From NCBI RefSeq assembly GCF_029837695.1, contig NZ_JAOEEA010000003.1:1-64000 (forward strand): a DNA stretch of 64,000 nt. The letters are read 5' to 3'. Shown here piece by piece: positions 56,498 to 63,589 of the stretch (positions within the stretch are counted from its first letter, which is position 1; every line of letters starts with the position of its first letter). Below the pieces are notes generated by a model, which was not told the DNA's origin, did no database searches, and was given only the letters and a program-made list of their open reading frames with translations. This DNA is from Pseudomonas sp. GD04019 (GTDB lineage Bacteria; Pseudomonadota; Gammaproteobacteria; Pseudomonadales; Pseudomonadaceae). A program made the position numbers and the translations under genes.

Positions 56498-56574
56498 GGG
56501 CCTATAGCTCAGTCGGTTAGAGCAGAGGACTCATAATCCTTTGGTCCACGGTTCGAGTCCGTGTGGGCCCACCA
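56498..56574 (+). tRNA. tRNA-Ile2 (anticodon CAU, lysidine-modified)
   Basis: A 77-nt cloverleaf: acceptor strand GGGCCTA pairs with TGGGCCC, the discriminator is A, and CCA (56572-56574) is encoded. The anticodon CAT is at 56532-56534. The T arm GGTTCGAGTCC is canonical. The arm sequences (GGACTCATAATCC and TTTGGTC in the variable region) resemble E. coli ileX more than elongator tRNA-Met, so the C34 is probably converted to lysidine for AUA decoding; annotation as tRNA-Met is the alternative. Its 3' part is the left attachment site of the island that follows. Confidence 0.93.
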
Positions 56575-56576
56575 AA
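56529..56576 (+). repeat. attL-like direct repeat (48 bp) at the 3' part of tRNA-Ile2
   Basis: The 48 bases from the anticodon stem to just past CCA are repeated exactly at 63342-63389, an offset of 6813 bp. Starting in the anticodon stem-loop is typical of tyrosine-recombinase integration in tRNA genes. Confidence 0.93.
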
Positions 56577-56578
56577 CT

Positions 56579-56610
56579 GAAAGCCCCGCAATGCGGGGCT
56601 TTGCGCTTTT
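56579..56610 (+). terminator. Terminator after tRNA-Ile2
   Basis: AAAGCCCCGCAATGCGGGGCTTT stem (7-10 bp) followed by GCGCTTTT. It lies inside the island side, so it arrived with the element and replaces the original terminator now at 63391. Confidence 0.75.
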
Positions 56611-56779
56611 GCGGCAACAGCATCTGGGTCAGCCCCATGGTCCAACGGTACAAATCGGTACAGTGCGACCTCTGACCTTCAGGCGAACAGTGATACTTCG
56701 CTCAGTTCGGCAAAGGCAGCAGCAGCTAGGCACGCAACACGCGTAGGATCGGCCCTTGCGTCATCAAGGGAGATTCACC

Positions 56780-58084
56780 ATGAGCGGAAAACCGGCGGCT
56801 CGCCAAACTGACCCCACCTCTTGCCCTGTGCCTGGTCATGGCACAAACCCCATCGCAACAGGCTCCCCAAACGTCTTCTTCGATAGCCTGCCGGCTGCAC
56901 GGATGAGCGATACATCAGCCTGTGGCAGCCCGATAGAGGGCGCTGTAGCGAGCACAGTAATAATCAACGGCCTGCCGGCCGCGACACTTGGAAGTACGGG
57001 TGGCCATGGGAGCGTAATCATCGGCGGCTCAGGCAGCGTGATCATCGGCGACAGCCCAGTAACCGCCCCCTTCACAGCACCAAGCCCATCAGCGCTGGCT
57101 GCAGCCGTCACCCCAGTTGCGGCTGCGGCAATACCAACGGGCCAGCCACCAGCCAAGCAACCGGCACAACCCATCTCCCCCATGACCCAGACTGGGCCGA
57201 CGGTTGATCGAGTTGCCGCCGCCGAGAAGATCCTGGACGACTTCGAGTGCTCAATCGCTAGTGACCGCGTCTTCAACGACCCCGAACATCCGATGGGGAC
57301 AGCAAACGACCCGTTCGAGAAGAGCAAGATCATTGAGCAGTTGAGAGTCCGCGTGGCAAGAGCCCACGGGCAGAACATGCCAAGCTCGATGTTCGTACCC
57401 ATCTATCCGCACCAGTCGGATACCAGCCTTTGCGGGCCTGCGGCATTCTTCTATGCACTGCTGATGGATAGACCCGACCTCTACACCCAAGCAATAACCG
57501 CGCTCTGGGAAACGGGGGAAACCACCATTGGCTCGCTGTACATCAAGCCAAGCTATGGCTGCCGAAACCCCAAGAACTTGAGCTATCGCAGAGAGGGAGA
57601 CCGGGTATTAGCCATCGACTGGATATCTCTGGCTAGCCTGCGCGACAGCGAAAACAACCTGATGGAATACGACTCACCTGACGATAAGGTCCCTGGCATC
57701 ACGCCTCCATGGACTATCGAGTCTTGGTTTGCGCGCGCGGGTGCCAGCGAGATTTTCAGCGATATTCAGTTCAGCAGTACCAGTCTGTCGCGATTCCTGG
57801 AACTGCTCACTTACTTGGGACCACAACACCATGTGGTATCCCTTGTTAGCGCGTCGATGGTGGAAGGCGGTATAGGGGCGGGTAAAAACCATTGGATCGT
57901 CTGGGAAGACCTGCCCATAGCCAGTAGCGGCGCTATCACAGTAACAACTCCCACCAATGAGCAGATCACCGACTCGCGCTTGTTTTCGTGGGGAAACGTC
58001 GGGCACCAGGTGACACGCGGTTTTACTGTGCGGCAACTGCTCAGCGATGTTTTCGGAGGCAAGGTCTTCAGCCGTATCCCCTAG
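56780..58084 (+). CDS. PAAR-domain protein with papain-like C-terminal domain; putative T6SS effector
   Basis: 434 residues from ATG 56780. Residues 1-100 are a PAAR/DUF4150-type spike tip ('MSDTSACGSPIEGAVASTVI', 'LPAATLGSTGGHGSVIIGG'). An Ala/Pro-rich linker (about 105-150) follows. The C-terminal domain (about 155-434) carries Gln212, Cys218 (SDTSLCGPAAFFYALL) and His371 followed by Asp377 (NHWIVWEDLP). The Gln-to-Cys spacing of six and the CGPAA context match papain-fold (C39-like) peptidases/amidases. I infer a specialised VgrG-borne type VI toxin, perhaps a murein amidase. I do not recognise the C-terminal family. Its gene is 26 bp before that of a lipoprotein, a likely immunity partner. 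Confidence 0.78.
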   Translation: MSGKPAARQTDPTSCPVPGHGTNPIATGSPNVFFDSLPAARMSDTSACGSPIEGAVASTVIINGLPAATLGSTGGHGSVIIGGSGSVIIGDSPVTAPFTAPSPSALAAAVTPVAAAAIPTGQPPAKQPAQPISPMTQTGPTVDRVAAAEKILDDFECSIASDRVFNDPEHPMGTANDPFEKSKIIEQLRVRVARAHGQNMPSSMFVPIYPHQSDTSLCGPAAFFYALLMDRPDLYTQAITALWETGETTIGSLYIKPSYGCRNPKNLSYRREGDRVLAIDWISLASLRDSENNLMEYDSPDDKVPGITPPWTIESWFARAGASEIFSDIQFSSTSLSRFLELLTYLGPQHHVVSLVSASMVEGGIGAGKNHWIVWEDLPIASSGAITVTTPTNEQITDSRLFSWGNVGHQVTRGFTVRQLLSDVFGGKVFSRIP

Positions 58085-58110
58085 ACACACCCAGCCAAGG
58101 ACAAAGGTAA

Positions 58111-58506
58111 ATGAACCTCCGAACGTTCCCAATCATCGGCTTGACCTTATTGCTGGCCAGTTGCGAGACAGCAATGCTGGGCAATGTGCTGGTGGGTTGC
58201 GCAATGCGACCCGAGCCTGAATTCATGCCGAAGGAGCTGCCCGCAGCGAAAGTAGGTTCGCCATATGACGTGCGGATAGATGTGATCAATGCAAGCACCC
58301 CGGTTGGGCGGATTCTCGATGATCCTGAAAGACCTCTCCCAAAGGGGCTGAGCATCATTCACACCGAGCGCGAAAAGCATGGCTTTATTCGTGGAGTGCC
58401 CGAGCAGGCAGGAACCTATGAGGTGCTGCTTTACGCCAGCACCTTCGGCACGCAGTGCGTGGGACAGTATGCAGAGATTACCTATCAGCTCGAAGTTACC
58501 GAATAG
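58111..58506 (+). CDS. Small lipoprotein with Ig-like (He_PIG) fold; candidate immunity protein
   Basis: 131 residues. The signal peptide MNLRTFPIIGLTLLLASC ends in the lipobox LLAS-Cys18, so it is a predicted lipid-anchored periplasmic protein, with Glu at +2 suggesting outer-membrane sorting. The mature part 'LPKGLSIIHTEREKHGFIRG' and 'VPEQAGTYEVLLYAS' match the putative Ig (He_PIG) pattern. Two further cysteines (VGCAM, TQCVG) may form a disulfide. Position directly after the PAAR effector gene, with a periplasmic address, fits an immunity protein guarding the donor against a periplasm-acting toxin. This role is inferred from context only. Confidence 0.7.
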   Translation: MNLRTFPIIGLTLLLASCETAMLGNVLVGCAMRPEPEFMPKELPAAKVGSPYDVRIDVINASTPVGRILDDPERPLPKGLSIIHTEREKHGFIRGVPEQAGTYEVLLYASTFGTQCVGQYAEITYQLEVTE

Positions 58507-58646
58507 AGCGCGACCGTCCGCATAGGCTCCTCCCCCGCTTTCACAATCGAACCCGCCCTCAGAGCCATCTAGACAGGAGTAGGCCCGCTCAGCCAGACCA
58601 GACGCGCTCCTCAGCTAGGCAAACCTAGGCCTGTGGATTAGACAGT

Positions 58647-58707
58647 GAGCCGAATAGCCGGCACTATCGGCTCATCACATGAGCCGAATAAGCTCGCTAA
58701 TCGGCTC
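58647..58707. promoter_or_regulatory. Two tandem palindromic operator candidates upstream of the Fic gene
   Basis: GAGCCGAATAG...CTATCGGCTC (58647-58673) and GAGCCGAATA...TAATCGGCTC (58681-58707), each 27 bp and repeated with a 34-bp period. They end 17 bp before the fic start. The Fic protein has a winged-helix tail, so self-repression is plausible. Confidence 0.7.
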
Positions 58708-58724
58708 ACAGGCGAGCAGCCCAC

Positions 58725-59864
58725 ATGAATGACCCGCTCTGGATTTGGCAGCAACCCAATTGGCCGCACTTCAGTTGGCAAGCCGATGCGCTTGCCCCTC
58801 TGCTGCGCGCATGCAGCCAGGCTCAGGGTCGCTTGCTCGGGATGCTCGGTGCCGTGGGCAGTGACACCGAAGCACAGAGCAGCCTGGATGCCATGCTGCA
58901 GAACATCGTCACCTCATCAGCCATTGAGGGCGAGCAGCTGAATGTAGGCTCGGTGCGTTCATCACTGGCACGGCGCCTGGGGCTGAACGATGAAGGGCGC
59001 ACTACCTCTCGATCCGAAGGCCTAGCGGAGCTACTGCTTGATGCCACTCGCGCCTATCAGCAGCCGCTTGATCTGCAGCGGCTGTTCACCTGGCATGGCT
59101 GGCTTTTTCCCAGCGATAACCACCTGCTGGCCCGCCCGCCACGCATCGGTATGCTGCGCGGCGAGGAGCCCATGCAGGTAGTTTCCGGCAGACTCGACCG
59201 CCCTACCGTGCATTTCGAGGCTCCACCCCGCGCCGGGCTGGAAGCACAACTGGGCGACTTCCTCGCCTGGTTCGAGAGCAGCCGTAGCGATGCCAGTCTC
59301 GACCCGTTTCTACGGGCCGGTATTGCGCACTTCTGGTTCGTTACCCTCCACCCCTTTGATGACGGCAACGGCCGCCTTACGCGCGCCATCACCGACCTGG
59401 CACTGGCGCAGGGCGAACAGCAGGCCATCCGCTTCTACGCCATGTCGGCGAGCATTCTCGACGACCGCGCCGGCTATTACCGCATCCTGGAAGCGAGCCA
59501 GAAGGGCACGCTGGATATCACCGCCTGGCTGCAATGGTTCCTCGCAACCCTGCTCAAGAGCTTGGAGCAGGCCCTTGCTCGTATCGACCGCGTGCTGGTC
59601 AAAGCACGCTTCTGGCAGGCTCACCGCAGCCAAGCCCTGTCTGCCGAGCAGATCAAAGTGCTTAACCGCTTGCTCGATGGCGGCGAGAAAGGTTTCGAGA
59701 ACGGCATTAGCGCCGCGCAATACCAAGCCGTGGCCAAGGTCTCGAAAGCCACCGCCACGCGCCATCTGAGTGATCTTGTCGAGAAGGGCTGCCTTGTCCG
59801 CTTACCGGGCGGCGGGCGCAGCACGCGCTACCAGATACAGCACTCGGCAAACACTCACGGCTAA
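58725..59864 (+). CDS. Fic family AMP/nucleotidyl-transferase with C-terminal winged helix (DUF4172-type)
   Basis: 379 residues. The N-terminal region resembles DUF4172 ('WIWQQPNWPHFSWQADAL'). The inhibitory helix motif SSAIEG (Ser64-x-x-x-Glu68-Gly69) precedes the Fic core, so this is a class II, self-inhibited enzyme. The catalytic loop HPFDDGNGR at 209-217 is complete, so adenylylation of a target hydroxyl is expected. The C-terminal about 70 residues form a winged helix ('VAKVSKATATRHLSDLVEKG'). Such proteins are usually single-gene and often autoregulatory; the palindromes at 58647-58707 would suit that. The target is unknown. Confidence 0.9.
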   Translation: MNDPLWIWQQPNWPHFSWQADALAPLLRACSQAQGRLLGMLGAVGSDTEAQSSLDAMLQNIVTSSAIEGEQLNVGSVRSSLARRLGLNDEGRTTSRSEGLAELLLDATRAYQQPLDLQRLFTWHGWLFPSDNHLLARPPRIGMLRGEEPMQVVSGRLDRPTVHFEAPPRAGLEAQLGDFLAWFESSRSDASLDPFLRAGIAHFWFVTLHPFDDGNGRLTRAITDLALAQGEQQAIRFYAMSASILDDRAGYYRILEASQKGTLDITAWLQWFLATLLKSLEQALARIDRVLVKARFWQAHRSQALSAEQIKVLNRLLDGGEKGFENGISAAQYQAVAKVSKATATRHLSDLVEKGCLVRLPGGGRSTRYQIQHSANTHG

Positions 59865-59882
59865 CCCACAGCAGCAGCGCAC

Positions 59883-59938
59883 CGTAATGGTGTAGTGCCA
59901 TTACGCCAGGTTTCGGTACTATCCGGTTAATTCCGGAT
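59883..59938. promoter_or_regulatory. Two palindromes upstream of the NERD gene
   Basis: CGTAATGG (59883-59890) and CCATTACG (59898-59905) are perfect 8-bp arms around a 7-base loop. ATCCGG-TTAATT-CCGGAT follows at 59921-59938, 14 bp before the ATG. The first could be the fic terminator stem without a T-tract, or an operator; the second overlaps where a promoter should be. Confidence 0.55.
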
Positions 59939-59952
59939 TACTAGGACAGGAA

Positions 59953-60723
59953 ATGGACTTTACCCCGATCATCGCGCAGGTCTGGGGCACGCTCGGCTGG
60001 TTTATCCCGCTGTTGCTGCTGATCGGCCTGCTCAAGTCGCCCTGGGCCAAGGGTCATATTGGCGAACTCCTGGTGCGGCTGTTTGCCCATTGGCAGCTGG
60101 ACAAGAAGACCTACCGCCGCCTGCACAACGTCACTCTCGACACGCCTGACGGTACCACGCAGATCGACCACGTAGTCCTCTCGCCCTACGGCATCTTCGT
60201 GTTGGAAACGAAGAACATGAGCGGCTGGATCTTCGGCAGCGAGAAGCAGGCGCAGTGGACGCAGAAGCTCTACAAAAGCACCTTCAAGTTCCAGAACCCG
60301 CTACGGCAGAACTACAAGCACCTCAAAGCCCTGGAAGCCACCCTTGGCGTCAGCCCCGAGCACCTGCAATCGGTCATCACCTTCGTCGGCGGCAGCACCT
60401 TCAAAACCGAAGTGCCGGCCAACGTGACCCAAGGCATCGGCTTTGTCCGCTATATCAAGTCATACCAGCAGCCGGTATTCAGCGAGGCTGAAGTCCACGC
60501 CATGCTGCATGCCCTGCAAACCGGCCGCCGCGCGCCGACCCTCGCCACCCACCGCGAGCACGTGCAAAATCTCAAGCGCCGAAGTGATCCGACAGCCGAG
60601 CGGCAATGCCCGAAATGCGGCAGCGCGCTGCTGATCCGTACTGTGAAATCAGGCCCGAAAGCGGGACAACAGTTCTGGGGCTGCTCAGCTTTTCCCAAGT
60701 GCCGAACCATGCAGAGCCTTTAG
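59953..60723 (+). CDS. Membrane-anchored NERD-domain protein with C4 zinc finger
   Basis: 256 residues. One N-terminal transmembrane helix (about 13-28, LGWFIPLLLLIGLL). The NERD (nuclease-related) domain spans about 38-160: 'GHIGELLVRLFAHWQL', then 'TTQIDHVVLSPYGIFVLETK' with the Asp and E-x-K of the PD-(D/E)XK-like core. At the C-terminus is a topoisomerase-type zinc ribbon: Cys219, Cys222, Cys244, Cys250. The architecture suggests DNA binding or cleavage at the inner membrane. NERD proteins occur in several accessory loci; no function is settled. It may be a stand-alone cargo gene, as 131 bp follow before the next gene. Confidence 0.85.
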   Translation: MDFTPIIAQVWGTLGWFIPLLLLIGLLKSPWAKGHIGELLVRLFAHWQLDKKTYRRLHNVTLDTPDGTTQIDHVVLSPYGIFVLETKNMSGWIFGSEKQAQWTQKLYKSTFKFQNPLRQNYKHLKALEATLGVSPEHLQSVITFVGGSTFKTEVPANVTQGIGFVRYIKSYQQPVFSEAEVHAMLHALQTGRRAPTLATHREHVQNLKRRSDPTAERQCPKCGSALLIRTVKSGPKAGQQFWGCSAFPKCRTMQSL

Positions 60724-60854
60724 CACGTAGCACTAACCTCAATCCTAACAGAGCAGATAAATAAATCTGTTCCTACTCTGCCAGCCAAACCCAAATCAAC
60801 ACACTCTCAATGGCTGATCTTAACAAGTCCATCACGACTACAGGAAGAAGGCAC

Positions 60855-61877
60855 ATGGAAATCAGCGAAGCGGTTATCCAGGGGTTAAGCAAGTTCTCGG
60901 GCTCCAGCATAGTCACCGAGAAGTTTCGAGACACCCCCTCCCCATTGGATGAGCGGATGACGAAGCTTGGGGAGGAACTACTATTAGTATATAGCCGACT
61001 CACCAACAACTATGGCTGTTTCGACCAAGACCGTGAGACTTATAGGTTTCCGCATCATCTGGAGCAGTATCGCGCACAACAACTTGATGTTGTTGAACTA
61101 TCTAAAATCACCTGTCGCGCCATTGCTACCCGCATGGGCGACTCGAACTCAGCGACCGGTGGATACGCATGCTTTCTACGCTACGAAAATCAAGGGCGCG
61201 ACTGGCTTTTGATTGTAATGCTCAAACTTAAGACGGGCACAGGCATTGATCCGGAAAGCCTTGAGCTAAATGAGTCCCTGGCATTCGACATTAATCACCT
61301 CCACGAGGCGGCCCGCATCGATTTAGCCAAGTGGCAGGCCAACGAACAACCATATCTATCATTCATCAAACGTAGCGGTCGACAGGATGAAGTTACTCGC
61401 TATTTCCGCTTGGCGTTGGGCTGTACTGAGTACACCGACTCCAGGAGCAATACAGACCAAGCGCTAAAAGCTGTGGACGCATACTGTGCAGAGAAGGGTT
61501 GGACACCTGAACAACGGCGCTCTGCGCGGCAGAAAACCTATGACTATTTTGATGAGAAGAGCCGCAGTAGCGAAGCCGTCAATATGGTCGCCCTATCAGG
61601 ACATATAAACGATCAAGAGCCTGAGTCCTTCATAGCGTTTGTGAAAGAGAAGGACATGCCCGTAAGCGAGACCTTCGAGCCTCACCGCAGGACTTTCTCG
61701 CGCTTCAAGCGCATAACCGAGAAATTTGGCAATGTCTCAGTCGCCTTCGATGTCCAGGATGTGCTTGATGGGAGGGTCGACTATGATGCCGACACTCAGC
61801 AGCTTGTCATTGACGAGCCCCCCGCTACTTTAATCGCGAAAATCAGCCAGGCAAAAGGCAATGAACCTACCCAGTGA
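60855..61877 (+). CDS. Nucleoid-associated protein NdpA/YejK family
   Basis: 340 residues from ATG 60855, preceded by AGGAAG; ATG 60810 is an alternative with no good ribosome site. It has the YejK/37-kDa nucleoid-associated fold: 'AVIQGLSKFSGSSIVTEKFR', a central 'LLIVMLKLKTGTGIDPESLELNESL', and the C-terminal 'FKRITEKFGNVSVAFDVQDV'. Classical YejK is a chromosomal housekeeping DNA-binding protein; this diverged copy lies in an island and its 3' end overlaps the next gene by 17 bp. That coupling suggests the two products act together. Codon use is AT-richer than in the core genes. Confidence 0.85.
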   Translation: MEISEAVIQGLSKFSGSSIVTEKFRDTPSPLDERMTKLGEELLLVYSRLTNNYGCFDQDRETYRFPHHLEQYRAQQLDVVELSKITCRAIATRMGDSNSATGGYACFLRYENQGRDWLLIVMLKLKTGTGIDPESLELNESLAFDINHLHEAARIDLAKWQANEQPYLSFIKRSGRQDEVTRYFRLALGCTEYTDSRSNTDQALKAVDAYCAEKGWTPEQRRSARQKTYDYFDEKSRSSEAVNMVALSGHINDQEPESFIAFVKEKDMPVSETFEPHRRTFSRFKRITEKFGNVSVAFDVQDVLDGRVDYDADTQQLVIDEPPATLIAKISQAKGNEPTQ

Positions 61878-63087
61878 CCCCCTTGATCTGGCTATTCTGC
61901 TGCGCCGTGAGATGCAGCAGAGCCGCATCAATGAGGATGGCAACTCTGAAGGGGTGCTGCCTACACACATGGACTTCCAGCAAGTCCTAGACGCTATTGA
62001 GCACTGCGACTTACGCGGCCCCAGCGATGATCCCGCATCCAGAAAGCTAGAATTCTCGTTCCCGCCGCATTACTACCTGTCGATGGAAATGCTGTTGCGT
62101 GCGCCTGCCAGGCGCGTGGAACCGCCAAGTAATTTCTATGTGGAAGATCTCGACTATCGCTACTCACTGGGCGCGGACGATATACCGAGAGAGATTTCTC
62201 AGTACCTCCAAGCCTGCCGTCTATTCCGTGCACTTACACAGGTAGCTGATGACGAGAGACGACTGGCCGGGATGGTGACGCTGGTTTTCCTACACAATCA
62301 AAAATTGGAAGTCACAGCTGAGTATAATGAAGATAATTTAAGGGACTTACCTAAACTGGAAGAATTCGAGCAACAGTATTTCCTCAGCTCAACTCACAAA
62401 CAACAGAAAGCGACTATTCTCCGAACTGCGCTCTTCAACATCTTCTCAGGGCAATCCAAAGTATCTCTATCCGACATACTAGAGCGATTCTCTGAGCTTG
62501 TGGAACACGTTGAGAGCAGTTATCAGCTCTATGTTTCAGAGTTTTCTTTCCAAAAGGTGAAAGCTGAAGTCGAGAAGGAGAAGCTCGAGTTCACCACCAA
62601 GCTGAACAAGGTATTTTCAGACATCCAGAACCAGCTTCTTGCTGTTCCTGCCGCATTGATCCTTATTGGTGGACAGATGGAAAATGCGGGGGCATGGTCA
62701 ATCAAGAACTTGCTTATTTGGAGTGGCGCAATGGTATTTGCGTTACTCATGAACCTATTGATCAATAACCAGCGCCATACCCTCCGAGCTATCAAACTTG
62801 AGATTGACCAGCAATGGGATCTGATACAAGGCAAGCATAAAACTGTTGCTGAGCAGTTCAAGGATAACTACCGCCAACTTGATGACCGCTATGCTCATCA
62901 GCATCGTCTACTCGGAACGGTAAGTACCCTAGTGGCAGCAGCACTGGCTTTTGCAACGGGCATGCTGCTCTGGTATTCGGTGTCTTGGCTATTATTTCTT
63001 CAAAGCGTCATCTGGGGCATCGCTCTTGGATTACCAGCTTATGGCCTCTATCAGCTAGCTCTCTTCTGGAAAGAGAGGACTCGGTGA
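61861..63087 (+). CDS. Unknown four-helix inner-membrane protein with coiled coil
   Basis: 408 residues; I recognise no family. Residues 1-220 are soluble and acidic. A coiled-coil-like stretch (about 228-258, KVKAEVEKEKLEFTTKLNKV) leads into two hydrophobic helices (about 259-273 and 280-301). A cytoplasmic segment with charged residues (about 302-349) and two more helices (about 350-380 and 383-403) follow. It ends in the basic WKERTR. Its start lies inside the 3' end of the NdpA-like gene, so expression is coupled. An effector acting at the membrane, with the NdpA protein sensing nucleic acid, is a speculative reading. Confidence 0.8.
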   Translation: MNLPSDPLDLAILLRREMQQSRINEDGNSEGVLPTHMDFQQVLDAIEHCDLRGPSDDPASRKLEFSFPPHYYLSMEMLLRAPARRVEPPSNFYVEDLDYRYSLGADDIPREISQYLQACRLFRALTQVADDERRLAGMVTLVFLHNQKLEVTAEYNEDNLRDLPKLEEFEQQYFLSSTHKQQKATILRTALFNIFSGQSKVSLSDILERFSELVEHVESSYQLYVSEFSFQKVKAEVEKEKLEFTTKLNKVFSDIQNQLLAVPAALILIGGQMENAGAWSIKNLLIWSGAMVFALLMNLLINNQRHTLRAIKLEIDQQWDLIQGKHKTVAEQFKDNYRQLDDRYAHQHRLLGTVSTLVAAALAFATGMLLWYSVSWLLFLQSVIWGIALGLPAYGLYQLALFWKERTR

Positions 63088-63341
63088 GAGGTTAGCTTTA
63101 TCCTAAATTATCAACCCCACCGGTCCACGCCTTCGATCACGGTAGCGTGTTCACTTTTGCTGCCGACGCACACACGCCGAACAGGTAGGAAGCACCATGC
63201 AGCAGTACACTGGCGGTACAGTGCCCAGCTTTTACAGACTTCGCTAAATTACGCCTAACCCGCTCTACGACAGTACTTTCAGCTAACTGTACCTGCGCTA
63301 AGCTACGCCCGATTTCACTGGGCTTGCAGCGTTTCTAGGCA
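63088..63341. other. Right end of the island: no gene, short direct repeats
   Basis: No coding region is apparent. CGCTAAATTACGCC (63242-63255) and CGCTAAGCTACGCC (63296-63309) are near-identical direct repeats 54 bp apart. CGGTACAGTG (63215-63224) also occurs at the left end (56656-56665), where CGGTACA is doubled (56646 and 56656). These resemble the arm-type binding sites that flank tyrosine-recombinase attachment sites. Confidence 0.55.
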
Positions 63342-63389
63342 ACTCATAATCCTTTGGTCCACGGTTCGAGTCCGTGTGGGCCCACCAAA
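63342..63389 (+). repeat. attR-like direct repeat (48 bp), partial tRNA-Ile2 copy
   Basis: Exact copy of 56529-56576: the anticodon arm onward, T arm and CCA. It lacks the acceptor 5' strand and D arm, so it is not a working tRNA gene. It is followed by the presumed original tRNA terminator. Confidence 0.93.
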
Positions 63390-63390
63390 T

Positions 63391-63419
63391 GAAAAGCCGC
63401 GCAATTGCGCGGCTTTTTC
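63391..63419. terminator. Terminator at the right island border
   Basis: GAAAAGCCGCGCAATTGCGCGGCTTTTTC: the stem GCCGCGCAA/TTGCGCGGC with A and T flanks. Originally the tRNA terminator; it also suits the convergent Pmp3 gene. Confidence 0.85.
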
Positions 63420-63430
63420 GTTTCTGCCCT

Positions 63431-63589
63431 TCAGCGTTTGGCGATGATGTACACCGCGTGCACGATGCCCGGGATGTAGCCGAGCAGGGTGAGCAGGATG
63501 TTCAGCCAGAAGGCACCGCCGAAGCCGACCTGGAGGAATACGCCCAGCGGCGGCAGCAGGATGGCGATGAGAATACGGATGAGGTCCAT
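63431..63589 (-). CDS. Pmp3/YqaE family small membrane protein
   Basis: 52-residue proteolipid from ATG 63589, preceded by AAGGAG: MDLIRILIAILLPPLGVFLQ at the start and GYIPGIVHAVYIIAKR at the end. Two hydrophobic helices with the conserved LLPPLGVFLQVG motif. Homologues (yeast Pmp3, E. coli YqaE) are associated with salt/osmotic stress and membrane potential. It restores the conserved synteny after the island. Confidence 0.93.
   Translation of the reverse strand: MDLIRILIAILLPPLGVFLQVGFGGAFWLNILLTLLGYIPGIVHAVYIIAKR

Larger units (their letters stand above)
56529..63389. mobile_element. Genomic island integrated at tRNA-Ile2 (no integrase seen)
   Basis: The segment between the two 48-bp repeats contains six genes unrelated to the conserved synteny on either side. 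Base composition is visibly more AT-rich from about 60.7 to 63.1 kb, and ribosome-binding sites and codon use differ from the flanks. No integrase, excisionase, transposase or replication gene is visible, so it would be non-autonomous or the remnant of a larger element. Short repeats near both ends (CGGTACAGTG at 56656 and 63215) may be recombinase arm sites. Confidence 0.85.

Noticed and set aside
63342-63389. A second tRNA gene at the right end of the island
   Set aside because: Only the anticodon-to-CCA part is present; the acceptor 5' strand and D arm are missing, so it is an attachment-site copy.
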